Shown piece after piece: positions 46,560 through 57,836 of a stretch of 64,000 nt of DNA. Source of the stretch: Aselliscus stoliczkanus (lineage: Eukaryota; Chordata; Mammalia; Chiroptera; Hipposideridae); the NCBI GenBank assembly GCA_033961575.1, contig CM066732.1, positions 68,238,687 to 68,302,686 of the forward strand. The letters run 5' to 3'. The number at the start of each line of letters is the position of its first letter. The stretch's first letter is position 1. The translations under genes and the position numbers were made by a program. A model generated the notes under the pieces. The model worked only from the letters and a program-made list of their open reading frames with translations. It did not search any database and had not been told where the DNA came from.

Positions 46560-47930
46560 TCAGAGACAGACAACTTTGTCTCACTCCCACTGGGTTTTCA
46601 CGTCTTTACTTGCCAAAGGGGAGAAAGGTGCATGCCACACTTAAACTTCCCAAGAATCACTACCTTATCACTACTATCTGCCTTTGCCCATCACCAGAGC
46701 TATCTCTGAGGTTAACTCCTGTTTATGTTCATCACAAGAAGAAGTACACACCTCCAGGTCATTCCTTAGTTTCCCATAACAATGCAAAACTCCTACTTGT
46801 TTTCTACATCCCATCTCTTTTATTCAAGGACAGTCCTCCAGGAAATCTTCCCACTATCTAAGGAATTGCTGAGTTTTCCATTTTACTGAATGTTTCTCAT
46901 CAACCATCAAGTGTGACCACATTTACCCCCTCTATTTCCCAATGATATTTTTCCACAATAAGCTGCCACAGGTTCTTTCTCTTATATCTTTTGTTCCCAC
47001 CTCTTCACTAAACTCAGTCTTTTCAGTTACGAATGATCTCCACAATGCTAAATTCAGTGGGCAGTCTTCATATCAAATCACATTGACCTTTCAGTAGATT
47101 TCATCAACATATTCATTTCTTCTCTTTGAAACATATTCTTTTTGTTTGTTTGTTTTGTTTTTGTTTTTGAGGGCAGTGTCACTGGCCCTCATATGTGGGA
47201 CCGAACCGGGGCCGCTGGCTTCCCAAGCCAGCGCTTAACCACCGTGCCACTGGGCCGGCCCTTGAAACATATTCTTTAATGGCTTTTAGAATAAATTAGT
47301 TCCCTTGTTTTCCTTCCATCTATTTTGTCTATTCCTCAAAATCCTTTGTGGTATGTCTCTTACATAGAAGGGTATTATCATAGGCATGTTCCAGACTTAA
47401 TCCTTGATAATCTCTTCTATCTACATACTCAGTTTCTTGGGGAACTTACTCCAAGGCATTTCCATTTCCATTTTCACGTGTCCCGAATGATCTAGATCCT
47501 GTTACCTCTCTGGCCTCATTTCCTGTACTCTCCTTGTCTTCTCTGTTTCTCTCAACTAGATTCCTTGCTGGTGCTTGAGGTTTATTAAAAATATGTCTAT
47601 CTCTGGAAATTTGCATTTGTTATTTCTTTTCCCCAAAATGTCTTCCCCTTAGATATCTTTGTGGATCTCTCTCTCTCTCACCTCCTTTAAATACTTATTC
47701 AAATAAAACTACCTCACTGAAAAGTGTCCAAGCCAATCTGTTTAAAATTGCTCACCCCAGCACTGACCACTCACTTTCTCTGGTTTATTTTTATCTGCAA
47801 CATTTATCACCTGATTTAATTTTTTTTTTTTAATTTTTCTGTCACCAGTGGAATATAAGTCTGCAAAATAAAAAAATTTTTTTTCTCTCTCTCCCTTATG
47901 TTCAGTGCTGGCTTGCCCCTTAGAAAAGTA
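46560..47930 (+). mobile_element. long L2 (LINE2), interrupted by a SINE and an L1
   Basis: L2 wording on the plus strand: CACAATGCTAAATTCAGTGG, CTTCATATCAAATCACATTG, CCTTTCAGTAGATTTCATCA, (SINE), GAAACATATTCTTTAATGGC, then GTTACCTCTCTGGCCTCATT, GCACTGACCACTCACTTTCT, GCAACATTTATCACCTGATT and TTCAGTGCTGGCTTGCC at the 3' end. The last bases of L2 (AATACTTGTTAAAGAAATAA) follow the inserted L1, at 49300-49345. No open frame. Confidence 0.65.
47142..47261 (-). mobile_element. tRNA-derived SINE, short type, with TSD
   Basis: Head GGGCCGGCCCAGTGGCACGG, box-A-like GTGGTTAAGCGCTGG, box-B-like GGTTCGGTCCCAC, A-rich (CAAAA)n tail, on the minus strand. A perfect 16-bp duplication TTGAAACATATTCTTT lies at 47126-47141 and 47262-47277. 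Inserted in the L2. The best reference copy of this short family in the window. Confidence 0.95.
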
Positions 47931-47940
47931 CATGGTATTT

Positions 47941-49289
47941 ATTTCAGGAGTATAAAACAACACAATGATTAGACATTTACACCCTTCACAAAATGATAAC
48001 CCCACCAAGTCTACTACCTATCTGACATTTTACATAGCTATTACAATACCTTTGACTATATTCCCTATGCTGTACTTTACATCATGTGTATGGGTGTGTG
48101 TGTGTGTGTGTATGTATTTGTCGTGTGTATAAAATTATAGTTGACATTCAATATTATAATAGTTTCAGGACTTATAATTGACATTCAATATTTTAGTTTA
48201 GTTAGGCCTTTATAAAATCTATGAAGAGATTCCCCCAGTAAATTCAGTACCCATCTAACACCCTACATAATCTTTATGACATTATTGATTGTATTCCCCA
48301 TTCTATATTTCACATCCCCATAACTATTTGGTTACTACCAATCTGTACTTCCTAATCCCTTCACCTTTCTCACCCATCCTCAACCCTCCTCCCATCTAGC
48401 AACCATCAGTTTGTTCTCTGTATCAGTGAGTCTATTTCTGTTTTGTTTGCTTGTTTAATTCTGTTCTTTAGATTCCACATATAAGTCAGTCATATGGTAT
48501 TTGTTTTCCGCAGTCTGACTTATTTCACTTAGTATAATATCCTCTAGGTCCAACCATGTTGTTGCAAATGGTAAGATTTCATTCTTTTTTATGGCAGAGT
48601 AATGCTCCATTATATAAATGTCCCCAATTTTTTTTATTTTTATCTGGACACCTATTGATGGGCATTTCAGTTGTTTCCATATCTTAGCTCTTGTGAATAT
48701 ACTGCAGAAAAATAGGGGTACATATTTTTTTTGAATTAGTGTTTTGGATTTCTTTGGATAAATACCCAGGAGTGCAATTGCTGAGTCATAAGTAGCTCTT
48801 ATTTTTAATCTTTTGAGAAACCTCCATACTGTTTTCCTCAGTGGTTACACCAATTTGTAATCTTACCAACAGTGCACTAGAGTTCCCTCTTCTCTACATC
48901 CTCGCCAACACATTTTGTTTGTTGATTTAATGATAGTAGTCATTCTAACAGGTGTAAGGTAATATCTCATTGTGGTTTTTATTTACATTTCTCTGATGGT
49001 TAGTGATGGTGAGTGTCTTTTCATTCTTCTGTACACCATCTATATAACCTCTTTGTAGAAATGTCTGTTTAGGTCCTCTGCCCATTTTTAATTGCATTGT
49101 TGTTTTTTTTGTTGTTGAGTTGCATGAGTTCTTCATAAATTTTGGATATTGACCCCTTATCAGATGTATCACTGGCAAATATCTTTTCCCATTCAGTAGG
49201 ATGTCTTTTTGTTTTGTTTTCCTCTGCTGTGAAAAAGCTTTTTAGTTCAACGTAGTCCCATTTGTTTATTTTTTATTTTGTTTCTCTTG
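47941..49289 (-). mobile_element. 5'-truncated L1 inserted in the L2 3' end
   Basis: Antisense L1 from a 3' end (TTTCAGGAGTATAAAACAAC) through a (TG)n patch at 48088-48110, the 3' UTR (CCACATATAAGTCAGTCATA), and the C-terminal ORF2 region (GTAATATCTCATTGTGGTTT near 48958; CTTTTCCCATTCAGTAGGAT near 49180). The duplication CATGGTAKTT flanks it (47931-47940 and 49290-49299), and L2 sequence continues on both sides. The minus-strand 77-residue frame at 48945-49178 is decayed ORF2. Confidence 0.85.
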
Positions 49290-49345
49290 CATGGTAGTTT
49301 TTATAAATACTTGTTAAAGAAATAAATTAATGAATGGAGCATTTG

Positions 49346-50569
49346 TCCACTTCATCTAAGTCTTAATTTTCCTTTATCATCCAGTATAGTTGATACTTGT
49401 TCCAGCAAGTTTTATCTAATTCCATGTGACCTAAGGATCTTGAATCAAAGTGTCAAATTGCAATCCTAAAAGAGGATACCAACATTCTTATTGGTAGTTT
49501 TAAATCGTTTATATTTTATTGTACCCTGATACAGGTGAAAATACACAGGTTTTTAAAAAATCTATCATTGTTGCCATTTTAACTTCCTTTTTATCCAGAA
49601 GATATGTGTGAGATACTATTTTTGTAAGTGGTTAAGAATGTTTTATGAACTTATTTATCATTTATTTTACTATTCTGTGAAGTACTTGATTTTGCCCATT
49701 TTCCCTATGGCAGGTTTTTAAAAAGTTTTTTATTGCAAATTTACAATTTTACTTAATGTTCCTATGTTTCTCTTATTAAGATAAAATTGAACATATCGTA
49801 ACTATGTATTTAAATCTAAATAAGCTATCCTAGTTTATGTGTTACATTAAAATATAGGTTAAATAGAAGTACTTTTCATTTGAAATTAAGCAAAAATATG
49901 TCTTTATAGTCAGTTGGCTTTTTTTTTTGGTCAGCTTAGCTTTTGGGAGCTCAACTGAATTTCCTTTATAATTCCTATAAGCCATAACCTGAAGAACATC
50001 ATAAATGAGAGAGAGAGTTTTGGTCATAAAGAACTTTTCATGGAACATTATAGATCTGTGTATGTGTGTATGAGAATAGGGTTTATATGCATTGATTTAC
50101 TTTATGTTAAATTATTTCTAATACCATGGGATCTGATGTTTTGTCTGTTATGGTTCTAATATTCTTGAAGAAAATGAAACTGATTGGGCAATAAATAGTT
50201 TGTATATTTATTGAGAGCTGATTTGTGTCATTTGTTTGGAGGAACAAAATCATACAAGTGCAAAAAGATTCATATGCAATAATCTGTAACATGTCAGGAA
50301 TTGTGCTAAAATGATTAATGTTGAAGCAAGCTGTAAAGTATGTGAAATTATTATGTTTTTCAAATGTAGAAAGTGTTATTTGGAGAGATTATGTATTAAA
50401 AGTCACATAATTACTAGTACAGTCTGGAGTCCATCAGTTTTCTGTTTTACAATTACTGCTACACTGTCCTGCCATCGGAGCGTTTGACCTATAACTGGAG
50501 AGATTAAATTGTCATTTGGTACAATGTAACTAGGCAAGATTTTATGTGTTTAAACTTGACTTTGAAGGG
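49346..50569. other. unassigned intergenic DNA
   Basis: No feature recognised. Small frames at 49842-50292 lack any resemblance to known proteins. Confidence 0.5.
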
Positions 50570-50890
50570 TGGAGAAGGTGAGATGAATGAAGGAAGGAAA
50601 GAAGCAATTCGGGACTGAGAAAGAAATTGAGCAAATGCACAGAGGCTCAGGGGACTAACAGTGCAAGGGGAAAACTGCTGGACAAGACATACAGAAAAGC
50701 TGGGTTTAAATTATATCAGGTTGGAAAGACAAGGTGGAGCTAAGGAAGGCCTCTACAACCAGGCAGAATGGTTCACTTATAATGACATGTGTAGTGTTGA
50801 GCCATGGTTGTTTGTATCAGGGAAATAACATGATGGAAGTGATATTGCAGACTGAGGAAAGTAAATTAAAGAAAAAAGGATGACATTAGA
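50570..50890 (+). repeat. ancient mammalian repeat fragment (L2-age)
   Basis: GAGCAAATGCACAGAGGCTC, GGAAAACTGCTGGACAAGAC, AGCTAAGGAAGGCCTCTACA, GGGAAATAACATGATGGAAG. Same family as at 9.5 kb, with a further piece at 51030-51215 (ATTATGTGTCAGACACTATT). Confidence 0.45.
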
Positions 50891-51289
50891 AGATCAGTTA
50901 ATGTATTTATTTTAGTAAAACATATTAACGATTCTTTTCAAATTTTGTGTTTTACTTCTGGACATATCTATAGTCTCAATGTAAATACATATTATATATA
51001 TCCATATATTTATTTTTAGTATTAGTCAATTAAATATTAAGCACATATTATGTGTCAGACACTATTTAGATTTTTTAGGATAGAACAAAGGCTACAAAAA
51101 AGCAAAGTCCACATCTTCCAAAAACATATTTTTTAGTGGATAATTCATAAAATAAGTAAATAAACACATAAATCCAAACTACATCAATGTGCTAAGTGTT
51201 ACAAAGTAAATAAAGTGATTTTTGTTATCCCTATGAACATTCTTTGTAATATGGTTGTTCACTTATTTCAATATCCATTTTTCCTTTTC

Positions 51290-51812
51290 ACAATTTCCCT
51301 ATATATTAGTTTATATTAACACCAATTTAGTGACTTAAAACAATTTATCATAGTTTCCTTTCATCAGGAATATGGACACTTTATCTGGTCCCACTGCCCA
51401 GTGTTTCACACAGCTACAGTCAAGGGGTTAACTGGGGATGCATTCTCAGCTGAGTCTCAAGGTCTTCTTCTAAGCTCACTTCAGTTTTGGCAGAGTTCAC
51501 TTCCTTACAGCTCTAGACCTCATGGTAGCTTGCTTCTTCAATACCTGCAGGAGTGTCTCTGTGGTCTCCAGCTTTTTTTTTAATGAGCCCATTTGATTAG
51601 GTCAGGTCATCCCAGGATAATTTCTCTTTTGATTAAAATAAAGTCAACTGATTAGAGACCTTAATTACATCTTCAAAATCTCTTCATCTTTGCCATATTC
51701 TACTGGTTAAAAGCAAGCCTCAGGTTTAGCCCACACACTCAAGAAGAGGGTATTACAGAAAGGATACTGGGAGTGGGAATAACTGGCGATCTTAGAATCC
51801 TGCCTACCACAC
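51290..51812 (+). repeat. old LTR-like mammalian repeat, family not assigned
   Basis: ATTAACACCAATTTAGTGAC, CAGTCAAGGGGTTAACTGGG, AGCTCACTTCAGTTTTGGCA, GGTTTAGCCCACACACTCAA, GAGTGGGAATAACTGGCGAT: the order of a common eutherian LTR-type repeat. Not coding. Confidence 0.5.
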
Positions 51813-51993
51813 TCTGTGGAAATAGTTTAAGAGAGAACAAATAATATTCTCTTTATATTATCTTAATATGTAATTTTCACATTTAATTATAACCAATAAG
51901 ATAGTATTTAAAAAGCACTAATGTTTTCCATAAACATTGTTACGCTGTGGTTATAAAAGTTTTATTATTTTTGTATCATAACTAAGACTTTTG

Positions 51994-52100
51994 TTTGTTT
52001 GTTTTTGTTTGTTTTTTTGAGGGCAGTGTCACTGGCCCTCATATGTGGGACCGAACTGGGGCCGCTGGCTTCCCAAGCCAGCACTTAACCACCACGGCCT
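51994..52100 (-). mobile_element. tRNA-derived SINE, short type, 5'-truncated, with TSD
   Basis: Same short family as 47169-47261, lacking the first dozen bases of the head (here AGGCCGTGGTGGTTAAGTGC). A perfect 16-bp duplication ATAACTAAGACTTTTG lies at 51978-51993 and 52101-52116. The tail is (CAAAA)n-like. Confidence 0.95.
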
Positions 52101-52247
52101 ATAACTAAGACTTTTGTGACCATTCTCTCATTAAGGTAATTTTAATATAATCTATAGATGTAGTAATCTATAGATGTAGTCTTCAGATACTTGACCTAAC
52201 TCAGAATTGGTACTTTAGAAAAGAGTCCCTCTACAAATATAGATATA

Positions 52248-53517
52248 TTGGGTTGTCAGAAAGGTCATGACGTATTTTGTCTGTTTTTCAAAGGTCATTT
52301 ATTTATATAAAGAACAAAGATCAATTAATGTTATATTGCTCGTTTTGCTCCATAACCTTTTGCCATCTTTCAGTGAGCTTCATAATCCCCCGTTCATAGA
52401 AGGACCTGTCTTCATTTGTGAAAAACTGAACAAGGTGCTGATTTACAGCCTCAACTGAATTGAACGTTATACCATGCAAGGAATTTTGAAGAGAGCGAAA
52501 CAAGTGGAAGTCTGACGGCACAAAGTCAGGCGAGTTTGGTGGGTGTGGCAACAGATCCCATCCAAGCTCCAATAATTTTTGAAAGGTGATCAAACTTGTG
52601 TATGGTCTCACGTTGTCGAGATGGAATACAACTCCTTTACAATTAACAAGCTCTGGACGTTTCTGGATGATGGATTCATTCAAACTGTCCAATTGCTGAC
52701 AGTACATATTCGAATTGATTGTTTGGTTCCCTAGAAGGATCTGGAAAAACACAACACCCTGAAAATCCTACCACACTGAGAGCATAAACCTTTCTCTGAT
52801 GAATGTCTGCTTTCTATGTCGTTTGAGGCGAATCATCACGTTGGGTCCAAGACCATTTGTACACCACATTGTTGTAAACAATCCACTTCTCCAGTTATCA
52901 GTCGCTTCAAAAAAGAATAATTTTCCTCAAGTTTAATGAGCATATTGCAGATGTTTATAGCGCCATCAAATGAAGTTCTTTGAGTTTATGCAGAACCCAA
53001 ATATTGAGCTTGCTTAGGTATCCCAGCTTCTTTAGGTGGTCATGAACACTTGAATGCTTAATGTTTCTGCAATCTCTTGTGTCGTGTAATATGGGTTTTA
53101 CTCAATCAATGCCTTTATTTAGTCGTCATCAACCTTGGTGGGCCTCCCTGACCGAGGAGTTTCGTTGAGATCAAAATCACCAGCACAGAATTTCATGAAC
53201 CATCATTGGCACTGACGTTCTCATAGAGCATTGTCACCATAAATTTTATGCAACTTTCACAATCTTGACGTGTGTTCTTCCCATTATGGAAGTAAAACAG
53301 TAAAATATGGCAAAAATACACAGTTTGGTCTTTTGTCTTCCACTTGTAAAATCTCCAAAACTCATCCAAGTCGCTCAATTATTTTTTAGAATGAAGCTAG
53401 AACTGTCAGCTATCAAATGACATAGCAATAACATAGATGCGAATGATTCTAGTACTTCCAAAAATGAACTAGTATTGTCTGTTGCAAACATGCATCATGA
53501 CTTTTATGACAACCTAA
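52248..53517 (-). mobile_element. full-length decayed mariner, 1270 bp, with TIRs
   Basis: Left TIR TTGGGTTGTCAGAAAGGTCA, right TIR on the opposite strand TTAGGTTGTCATAAAAGTCA, with TA at 52246-52247 and 53518-53519. The 1270-bp length is normal for mariner. The transposase runs on the minus strand from about 53378 to 52321. It occurs as pieces in several frames, so the element cannot move by itself. Its ends match the MITE at 5691-5771. Confidence 0.96.
52321..53378 (-). pseudogene. mariner transposase pseudogene
   Basis: The longest open piece, 52321-52752 (143 codons), holds the C-terminal half of the catalytic domain. It includes HLDNVRPYTS with the second catalytic Asp, then LPHPPNSPDFVPSDFHLF. 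The Asp in PSD follows the HLDN Asp by 34 intervening residues, giving the mariner D34D spacing. The end FYERGIMKLTERWQKVMEQN fits family C-termini. The N-terminal DNA-binding part is at 53110-53378 in broken frames (for example NETPRSGRPTK-type text), and the region of the first catalytic Asp near 52890 is frame-shifted. Family members are about 345 residues. The protein cut and joined DNA at TA sites; this copy is dead. Confidence 0.92.
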
Positions 53518-53519
53518 TA

Positions 53520-54688
53520 CTTAAATATTTTCCTGATGTGAAGAATGAGAAATCTTAAAAGATTTCCCCATCATTTGCACTATTATAATATTCTAACATT
53601 TACTCATGTTAGTCAAGGAGTACTTTTGCCCCACTTGTGTGTTAGATTGCATAACACAAAAGTATCTAATATTATCAAACAATATTTTCCTGAAATTTTT
53701 TTTAAATTTTAAACTTTTAGGGATATAAAAGTAGTCCAGAAATTTTATTGTATTTTACTGGATTTCATTTAAAAGTATTAATGATTTACTGAAAGTTATC
53801 AATAAACAAAACCTTAACATGCATGAAAATATTTCATATTTCTATACTAGAATAATCTTTTATTTTGAAATATTTATGTTTTAGAGCTTACAAGTTTATG
53901 TGCCTGGATAATTATATTCAAATTAATATACAAAAAATAAAAAATTGTAGTCATTTTCAGGGCAAGGTTTATTGCTTTTGAAATGTGTTAAGTTTTAACT
54001 TGATTGAATCCAATCTGCAAATTATATTTTCAGCTTCCATTTTCCCTTTGTATTTCCAACTTAGGCCATAGTAGAAATCCATTTGATGAGACAAAATAGA
54101 AGTTCTGTCATCGAGTCTTCCTTTAACTAGAAACTTTCCTGAAGAGGGAAAAAGGATGAGAGCTTTGACTAGAGAAACTGCCTTTGGTTATATAGGGTTG
54201 CCCACTATTCAGGTACTATATTCTCTTGTCTTATAAAATAAATACCATCTAAAAGGTTATATGTAATAAGCAACATAACCTTTCCACAATTAAACCAGAA
54301 CTAATTCCATATTAGCTCGCTGGAATCTTGATATTATTGTGATAGGGATGTTTATTAGTGGTTGAATATTGTCTGTTCATCAGGGATTCTTTTCTCCCCT
54401 AAAATTTAGATGATTTTAAAAGCTGTGTTGAGCTAAAAATACTTGCTTCCAGCCCATGTAGCTTTCTCTGTAAGTTTTACTGTCCATTAATTGCTCTTGA
54501 ATTAATAGCCAGTGTACATAACTTCCACAGTGATCAATTATCAGGCAGTAGAACTTAGAACAGTGCGGTTTATCTGTTAATATAATTCTTTGATGAACTC
54601 AAAAAATACGAACAATTTTGAGGATGACATCTAATACATGTAGATTTCATTTTGTGCACAAAAAGAAAGCCTGATATGGAATTCCAAC
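53520..54688. other. unassigned AT-rich DNA
   Basis: No gene or named repeat seen in about 1.2 kb. Confidence 0.5.
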
Positions 54689-54690
54689 TA

Positions 54691-55628
54691 CTGTATTTTG
54701 CCATGTATAGTGTGCTCCCATGTATAATGTGCACCCATGTTTTTGGCCCAAACTTTCAGGGGAAAAAATCTTTTGTTTTAGTTTTTTAATTCAAATTTTT
54801 ATTTGTTTATATTTAGGTACTTGTGTTTTGTATTATATTTTAACAAATTATGGTACAAGAAATTTTACATAACAAATAATTACAAAACACAAAAACAGAC
54901 ATAAGGTATAATAAATTTTAGGTGCTGGTAACAAATCTACAATATTTATGCATCACAGGAGGCCCAAAACTCTGTCACTGCCAATATCAGAAGTATCATC
55001 TTCTTCAATTTCTACATTACCAGTGTCTTCTGAAGACTCACTTTCTTCATCCCAGTAAATTTCATCATCCTGTATTCCATCCATTGCATTGCTGATGCCG
55101 CATTTTTTAAATGAATTCACAACCACTTCCTTCATGACACCATTCTGCGATCTTAGGATCCAATCACAAACCTGGGTGATGGATGCTTTCTTGATTCTGC
55201 CTGTGAGTGTTAAATCATTACCAGCTGACTGCATCCATGATGTCACTCTTTCTTTATTAGGGCCTTAAAGGGCTTGTTTACTGACACATCAAGAGGTTGC
55301 AGGTTGGCTGATTTGCCCACCAGGTTATCAACACAATTGGGTTTTCACATCTTTATTTCAGTTCATTGAATCATTGACTGAAGTTGCTTTTTTTTCATTG
55401 CAAGTGCATTGTAAGTTCAACAAAACTGATAATCATATTCCAGGGTATTATTTTGCATATGGATGTTACTGATTTCTAGAGCTACACTTTTAACTCATAA
55501 GCATAAATAAAATAATTAAAAATATTTACATAGATACAGAATCAGTACTATCCATGTATAATGTGCATCCTTATTGTTCCCTCACAAATTTGGGCAAAAA
55601 GGTGCTCATTATACATGGCAAAATACGG
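54691..55628 (-). mobile_element. 938-bp pogo/Tigger-type element with TIRs
   Basis: Left end CTGTATTTTGCCATGTATAG; right end on the other strand CCGTATTTTGCCATGTATAA. TA flanks at 54689-54690 and 55629-55630. A subterminal repeat CCATGTATAATGTGCA occurs near both ends (about 54720 and 55553) in the same direction. It carries only the C-terminal part of a transposase on the minus strand, so it is an internally deleted copy. Confidence 0.9.
54953..55335 (-). pseudogene. pogo-type transposase C-terminal remnant
   Basis: The minus strand at about 55335-55260 encodes LQPLDVSVNKPFKALIKK, typical of the end of the DDE domain in Tigger-type transposases. A frameshift near 55255 then leads to a 97-codon open piece (54953-55246) with TLTGRIKKASITQVCDWI and VVNSFKKCGISNAMDG followed by an acidic tail (DEESESSEDTGNVEIEEDD). 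That order is characteristic of pogo/Tigger proteins. The catalytic residues and DNA-binding domain are missing. Not functional. Confidence 0.9.
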
Positions 55629-55630
55629 TA

Positions 55631-57707
55631 TTCATGAGGGCCATCATACTAAGAAGAATAAGTGCTGTAAGATATTTAGCATGAAGAAAGAGACAGCACC
55701 TATTATTTATACTTTGTCAAGGCAATGCAGCCTAGCAGATACTGGTCCTAGAGCTTTACAGCTGCCTACAGACATAACATTATTTAATGTGATATGAATG
55801 GCTACTAAAAGATACCTCACAGATTCTCTCCCATAATGTATAAAATCCTGAGTTAAACCTTGGGAATTCTTGTTAAAATAGAAGTATAATCTCAGCAAGG
55901 CACAGCAAGTCATATGTTAAGGCAATTTATGACATGCTATTCATGAGAATATGCTAGCGGATGCCAGTGAAGCAAAGGGAAAAGAGTTTTGTCGCCTAGT
56001 AGAGAAGAGCCACACACTGTAAAATGTCTGAGCTGTCCCTACTCATTTTATACTGTTCTCCTTTCTGCCTGCTAATCTACCATTTCATTTGACAGCATTT
56101 GTGTATTACAAAAAAGACACACTATAATCTATGACGAGGCATACAAATAGCCTAATTTTCCCTCAAGAAGACAGAATCAGGAAGAGGATTGCATAGGCCT
56201 TAGAAGTGGACACAAGTAATTTAAGCAGATATTCAAGTGTCTTGGAATCCAGAGTATGGCCCAGAAAGCTCAGTGTGGACACATCTGATTGGCTCCATTG
56301 GCTTCTCACCCAGTGGGAGAGGCAAGGTCAGGGTAAGGTTAGAACAGGAGCCTCTAAAGACAGGGTCCAGGACAGGGGTGCCTGATTTCCCAGATCTACA
56401 GGGAAATTGTCCTCATTTTTGTTGTAAATATTCTGCTGATTTATACATATTTCCTTAATTTACTGATTTATTTTTACTAACTAGTATATTTCAATATCTA
56501 ATAGCTTTATTTCATCAATATCATAAAATTTTCTTGTCAATATTACATAACATCAATAAAAATATTTTCCTTTTTAAAAGTTATATATTTTCTGATTAAC
56601 ATGACAGCATTCTGAACATCTTGGTGAGCATTTTGTAAAAAAGTATTTTAAATCTATTCACAGTATTTAGGAACAGATGCCATGAATGATAATGAGATTA
56701 ATTGAGGAAATACACCTCTAAGCATCACATAGTAATCAAGATGTGATTGTCAAAGGTATAATACTTCATTTTGATTATTGTAATAATCCCTGAGAAAAAT
56801 GTATATATTTCATTTCTTGAAATTCCTTCACTCATGCCATTAAGATTTTAAGCTCATTTTGAATTTAATTTTTATAAACCTAAATTTTACTCACCTATTG
56901 CTTCACCTGAATATCTAGAAATATTAGTATTAGCTTTTTCCTTTTGTATAATTATCTTGATAATTTCTGATTTTTGTGCTTAAATTTAGAGACTTCACTG
57001 TTGTAACAAATTAATTGAGTGAAATTGGGAGCTTAATTATTTATAAGATAAGGAACTTAATTTCAAGATGCCTTTGTTGGTTTATATGGTAATAAAAGGG
57101 ACAGACAGCTGGATATGAAATGCCATCAGCAATATTTTTCATAGTTACAGAGGAAATTAAATTTTTAATAACAAATATATACAGTTTTATTTTGAGAGAA
57201 GATGAAAGGATGTTTATGTTTACTAAAGAGTCCTGATAGTTCACCTGGGCAGAAATAATTCATTGACCCAAATGGCAAGAAGACAGCTTAGCACAGGAAA
57301 AAGTTCTAAAATAGGGAGAAATGTACTTTCTGATATGATACAACATGGTAACTTTTCTCTGCTGCCCCATATTGATACAGTTAATCATGGAGCAAGATTC
57401 TCAGCTGGGGCATAAAGTGAGAATGTGGGGGAGGTCATGTTGATGACCTTTGTGTACTAATAGGAGATATGACTAAATCTCTCTTGGCTTGTAAGAGAGA
57501 ATAACTCCTAAACCTTTTCTCAGTGTTTGGGAAATAAGTAATTTTGAAGGGCATCTCATGCTCCCCATTTCAATCAGGTTGAAAGCTCCCTTATTAATAG
57601 CAGCATCAAAAAAAGTTTACTTTGACCTAAACAATGTGTAAGGTTTGACCTTATTTATATAAAGACAGTATGTCTTTTAAAATATAAAATTTATTCATTG
57701 AACTATA
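55631..57707. other. unassigned intergenic DNA
   Basis: About 2 kb without a recognised gene. The 73-codon plus frame at 56237-56458 lies in slightly GC-richer sequence but has no family likeness. Confidence 0.5.
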
Positions 57708-57709
57708 TA

Positions 57710-57836
57710 TATCCATACGCTGCTTAACAAAGGGGACATGTTCCAAGAAGTTCATCGTTAAGTGATTTCTTCATTATATGAACATCATAGATTGCATTTT
57801 CACAAATCAGATGGTAAACCCTACTACACACCTAGA
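57710..57836 (+). mobile_element. Tigger-like MITE fragment, truncated at the retrocopy
   Basis: CATACGCTGCTTAACAAAGG, AAGTTCATCGTTAAGTGATT, GAACATCATAGATTGCATTT and CCTACTACACACCTAGA correspond in order to one end of a common Tigger-type MITE of eutherians. It stops abruptly at about 57836, where EEF1A1-derived sequence begins. No remaining half was found on the far side of the retrocopy. Confidence 0.6.
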
